Shown here: positions 24,901-30,900 of the stretch, in pieces
Layout: every line of letters begins with the position of its first letter
Position numbering within the stretch: the stretch's first letter is position 1
Source: Meghimatium bilineatum
Lineage: Eukaryota > Mollusca > Gastropoda > Stylommatophora > Philomycidae
Assembly: GCA_034231615.1 (NCBI GenBank)
Contig: CM067309.1
Span: 37,413,750-37,477,749, forward strand
Length of the DNA: 64,000 nucleotides
Direction: 5' to 3'
Made by a program: the position numbers and the translations under genes
Notes under the pieces: model-generated
What the model was told of the DNA's origin: nothing
Seen by the model: only the letters and a program-made list of their open reading frames with translations
Database searches by the model: none

Positions 24901-27900
24901 AAGAAGAAGAAGAAGAAGCTGTCAGTTATGACGAGGAAATTGAGGAGCCGAGTTTTCTACAGATAGTCCTATGGATGACCTTGAAACTGTAAGTTCTTTG
25001 TGTGCGTTTGTCCACACTGTCCATGTTGGTTGTCCACAATATAACACTGACAAGCAAACAACACCTCTAAACCATATCTAGCATCCACTTATCTCTATTA
25101 TCTCCAAATTTGAAATCAATAAATAAAAACGTTATGTAAACAACAACAAACAAAAAACATCCAGAAAAACCACAAATCATAAAAATGGAAGCAGGGTTCC
25201 AGAGCAAGTTGCATAATTGTGTGCATGAGTTGTTACAGGTTAAAAATTGTTTGTGTGTTTAATAAGAGACGACCTTCTTATTAACTCCCTTGTAGCAATC
25301 GGGGCGCGGACTTCTAGTTTAGGGTGCAGAGAATAGGGTGACTATCTTCTTTCCAGGAGGTGACTAAAGAAAGTTATGGGGTGGGAGGGGGTGTGGAAAA
25401 ATCATTGTTATTACTTAAGTAGAGAGAGATGCAGGCTAGTGCACCTTTATCCTGTTGTGGAAGACTCCTAGGTGGCGGGGAATGCTATGTGTGCCATCAC
25501 TGCAGATGGGTTAGCAGATCTGATGGAAGAATGATGAACTTGTTGGCTCTACACATACTTAGGAGCACCAGGGAACATTTGCCATTTCTTTTTCATGAGA
25601 CATTCTTCTTTGAGGCAACTAGGAGTTTGTTCTTGAGAAATTCTTCATTGAGACAACTAGAAGCTTGTTCTCGAGACATTCTTCATTGAGGCAGCTAGAA
25701 GCTTGTTCACGAGCTGAACAGTGCTTTAGTTATGATTTCCAAATATCTTTTTCTCCAATCTATTTGCTTTTGATGCCACCCTTAAGCGCTGTACTACCCT
25801 CTCATTGTTACTCAATAGCTGTACTTCTCCAGAATTCATTGTACTCAATAGCTGTACTTCTCCAGAATTCATTGTACTCAATAGCTGTACTTCTCCACAA
25901 TTGTACTTATTATTCTCAATGTTTGTGGAGCTTGGGACATGACAGACCCGGCAGTTCAGATCAGATGCTGTTTTACTCTGCTGCGACACAGTTGTAGCTG
26001 TGGGGACAGAGAGGTTTCTTTCAGGGATCTTGTTTGTTTTGTGTGAACAAATTTACTTCCTTCTCAATCTACAGATTGAGTCCATAATGCGTTAGCCAGA
26101 CTACTTTGCATGAGCTTTGATGCAGTCTGTTTCCAGGGTGCACCACGAGGAGGTCTTTTTAGATCTTGATTATCTGCTAACCCTTGGTTCACATGAGAGC
26201 AATGCAGAGCTCTTTGCACCCCTTCCTTTTCTTCCTTCTTTCTCTCTTTTTCTCTGTACATGAAACTCTAGTTTCAAGTGATGATCCTTGGGAGTTTCCA
26301 CAAAAAATGTCACTTGTAAACAAGATGTCATGAACCGAATTCAAACTCGAGATCTCTTGGGTGCAAGGGAAATCACTATCGCAGAGAGTATGTGGCTCGA
26401 AAGAAATTGACAGATATAAAAAATAAAAGAAGAATCTCTTCTCATTCGCAGAAGAATAGAAATCACGAAGAATTCAATGGAACTAAGTGAAGTTACATGT
26501 TAAGAAAATGCAGTGCACAAGAAAAATGTAAAATTAGAGATTTAAAAAAAAATGGTTCAAAAGTCATAGAAGATTGACTTCACTGCACTCAGATTTCCCA
26601 TATGTACGCTGTCACTCTCAACAAAGCTGCACGCTGTGCCTGCCGAGAGTACCACTCATAGCACGTAACTCCGTAGCTTCAAGTGATAATCCCCAGAGAT
26701 CTAAAAAAAATTCACCTTGTAAACAAGATGACACGAGTTGCATTCGAGCCCATGACCTCTTGAGCAGCTTAAATAAGAATATTGCTATAGAAAATGATTA
26801 ATCTGAGAATGAATGATGAAGAAGAAATACAAATATTGTTATAGGAAATATTTTGCTCGATATAGCATTTATCCATGAAATAACAAAGCCATGTTATGGT
26901 CAAACTTAACGTCAACTTGTGTTATGTTTTCCATTTCCAGAAGTCAACGTTTCTCATGATTGTTCATGATTTGTGTAAACGTATCGTCAGCATATTCTTA
27001 CCAGATAGATATGGCGCTAGACCTGTACATGGTGAGTGTAACATAAAGTTCTTTCTGTTGACATACCTATCAGCCTCGTGAGATCCTGTATATGGTGAGT
27101 GTAACATCAAGTTCTTTCTGTTGACATACCTATCAGCCTCGTGAGATCCTGTATTTGGTGAGTGTAACATCAAGTTCTTTCTGTTGACATACCTATCAGC
27201 CTCGTGAGATCCTGTATATGGTGAGTGTAACATCAAGTTCTTTCTGTTGACATACCTATCAGCCTCGTGAGATCCTGTATATGGTGAGTGTAACATCAAG
27301 TTCTTTCTGTTGACATACCTATCAGTCTCATGAGATCCTTCACATCAGAACCAAACACTGCAATGTGTTGTCAGGATCTGAAAGAGAGCAAGAATAGGAG
27401 CGACACTGTTATCTGCCATGCATGTCATAAGAGGTGGCTAGGGAAGTTTGGGGAGGGGGGGGGTGAAGTTGGCTGTCCCATTTCACAGAGGGTAGAAGTG
27501 CTCCATAGGCCTTGCTGAAGTCGGATGTGTCAGGTCGAAAGGCGCAGATTTCACAGCTGCGCCATAAAACATTACACAGAGCATTCCATTCTCTGGACTA
27601 CATCCTACAAATCTACAGGAGTTTGAGAACGAACACTAATCCATTTGTTCATAAACTCTCATCTCAAATCAATAACTATTGTTTATATTAGTTCATAAAC
27701 TCTCATCTCAAATCAATAACTATTGTTTATATTGATTGATTTGCTATTGTCTATGCTAATACAGTTCAATCCGGCTACTCTGGACACGAGTATAATAAAT
27801 CTCCCTATTTAACAACACTTTTCGAAATCCCCAATTATTTTTATTGTTTATTCTGTATATCCCTTACGGCCTTAGATTAAATTTACACAATATCCTCCGT

Positions 27901-30900
27901 GGGCCTGGATTCCTTTTTTGACAATGTGCATTATTTGTGGTGAGTGTTTGGTAAACGCGATAACTTTTTTGTTTGTAAAGATATCAAAATAATTTGTGCG
28001 CGTGTAAATAAAGAAGTGAACAATGCATATAATTGTGGGTTTTCTTTGTTGTTGTATGTGTGATGTGATGGTTGTGAATGAGTTAAATTTGGGTGGGGGG
28101 GGGGGATCTCAAGAATCCATTAAAATAATTGTAAATATAATTTGTTGATGACCGTAATACTTGAGTAAATGTGTGGCAACACTGATAAAATCCTCCTAAA
28201 TATTTATTCCTGTTGTATATATGTTGTTTCATATCGAAACTAATATAATATGGAATGAAAAAACTAATAAAACATGAAGAAATCGCATACAATGTCCGTC
28301 TGTCCATCCAACACTAGGTCTAGACCAACATACAATGTAATTATTTTCCATGCCAACACGTGGCACCCCTGATACATATTTTGTTTGTTTTATTTGATGA
28401 ATAAGTGAACATTCTTATAATATAACAACACACAAACAAAAATAGCAACTAAAACATGTAGATATTTCCACGACTCCGCCAAAGACGGATGTGTTGGGCC
28501 ATTGTCGCAAATAAAACGACAACAACACATTTCCATTCTCTGGACTACATCTTGCTGGAAATCTAGTAGGACCATTGTCCTGCTACAAGAGAGATCCAGC
28601 GGGAGTTTGAGAATGAACACTAAGAAGAACTTTCCACGATGATAACATGCCACGCGGTACTAGTATACTACATTTGATAGTAAAATATGGCGTTGAAACA
28701 AAATAGACAAAGTTGTTCCAAAAATTCATTGCCAAAAGCAGCCGGCTTTCTCCTTGTTAAAATCGTAATGTGTAAAGGAATTTGACCTTTAGGCTGTGAC
28801 GTATTTCTAACTTTGTGTTGCAGGAATTCTACATCATATGAGCTTAGCTTCCTGTGATTCCGTACTGATGAATCGGGGCATAGTAACGACGGAGGTGATT
28901 GGAGACCCCTACGGCCCTGGTTACATAATGCCGTCTGCTACTATAGACACCCATAGAGCCCGTACGAATATAGCGGATAGTAAATTTCTGCTATTATATC
29001 AATATTTCATATTTCCGGACTAATTTGTTCTAATGGGATTTGACTGTGTATTTCCTAATGTTTATTAACAATACAGGTCAGCAGAAAAGGTATGCTAAGG
29101 ACACAGACTGGGGTCACTTGGTACTTTTCTATGAGTATTTTAATGCTGAAACAGGAGAAGGTTGTGGTGCCAGGTAGGTGCCATATTGTTTGTATGCTGA
29201 CATCAAATATTTTATGCATGTATTGGTTGTAGTTGTATTGATCCCAAGGAACTAAGAGTTGTTAGTTCTTATTTCCTATGTGCTATCGGGTAGTTTCTCC
29301 AGAAATTTATTTCATGGCTGACGGAGCGGCATACAATTCTTTTAGAAGCCTCCTACTCATAGAGGGTAAATTCTAAGGGTTTTGTTGTACTTCTGTACCA
29401 TGCAGAATTTGAATCATCTTCCCTGCCAAGCATCCCTTCCTGTTAGGTGTCCATAGTAACCCAGTTCTGGACAATGGTCACTGGTATAGGTGGATCTGCA
29501 AGCTAATGCATTCCCCACCATCCAATCATCATTAAGTGTCGTGCCGAATGGCGTTGGTGATCATATTTCTCTATGTACATCGATCTCTCATATATGTCAC
29601 CATCTCTGTTGATCAAATTGAAGTCAAATCGAAGCCGTTTAGTCAAACTGTCCAATATCTTTTCTCTGGGTCTTCCCCTTGATCTTTTCCCTTGTATCTT
29701 TCCTGTTGTCACTATATTCTCTTCTCATTATGTGTCCAATAAATGTTCTGTCTTTTTCTTATAATCAATAATGCATCTTTTCACATGCATCCTTCTAAGA
29801 CATTCTTCATTAGTAATCTTTGCTGTCCACGGAATGCGTAACATTCTTCGAATAAACCACATTTCTGCTGCCTCCAATGATTTTTTGTGATGTCTTATTT
29901 ATTCTCCATGCTTCACTGTGGACAGAGAGCTGTGGAGAGCCATGACCGCCTACGCCACCCGGCATGGCACCTGATGATGATGCTTCACTTCTATAGAGTA
30001 GCACTCCAATGGAGCTCTCCAATTATGTAGCGCTAACATGTTTGCCAGATACTTGGTTGTTCCAGGAAATTGTCTCAAACTCCTGCAGATTATCAGGATG
30101 TAGTCCAGAGATTGGAATGTGTTGTGTCATGGTTTATATCATTGCTGCGATATCTGCGCCTTTTGGTCTGACACATCCAACTTCAGCATGGCTTTGGGTC
30201 ACTGACCCTATATGGGATGGGACAGCCAACTCCATCCCATAACCTCCGTAGTCGCCTTTTATGACATGCGTGGAAGGTAAACAGTGTTGCTATTCTTTGC
30301 TCCCCTTTCAGGCCCCGGCAACACATGGGGGTTTTAGTATTATTTTATTCATTAGTTTTACCTTTAGTATTCTCTCTTCTGTAGAATCTTTGTGTCAGTG
30401 AACATTCACCCAGTTTCAGTAAAGTGTTGTTGGCATCGCCATGGTTCAAGTATCTTCCCTGTTGTCACGACACTCTCCAAGTAACACGTTATTGTTTATT
30501 TTCGCCATTTCTCTTAGATTTCTGCGCATAATCTTGGTGCGTTCATGTGCAGATTGTCCTGTAAAAGGTAAATCTCTCTGATCATAAGTTCGCATTTACA
30601 CCCCGAGATTTCGAGCTTTCACTATTTCTTCTCTTTGTCAGGTGGTGGTAGGTGCATGTCTTCTTCAGCTGTGTTGTGTCTGTATAGAAGGTGTTAGTAT
30701 CAACTTGCATTAAAAGTTGATTGTTTTATTATTATTTTAATCAGCTGTTTTAAACTAAAAAAAATTGAATGAATTGGATACATCAAGACGATTCCGAGTA
30801 TTTTTCCACGTCAAACTGCTATTTAACACTTTTTAATATTGTACGTCTATGTTCACTTATTAAAGGGAAACAGTACTGCAGTGAATCCCAGGTCACTGTG

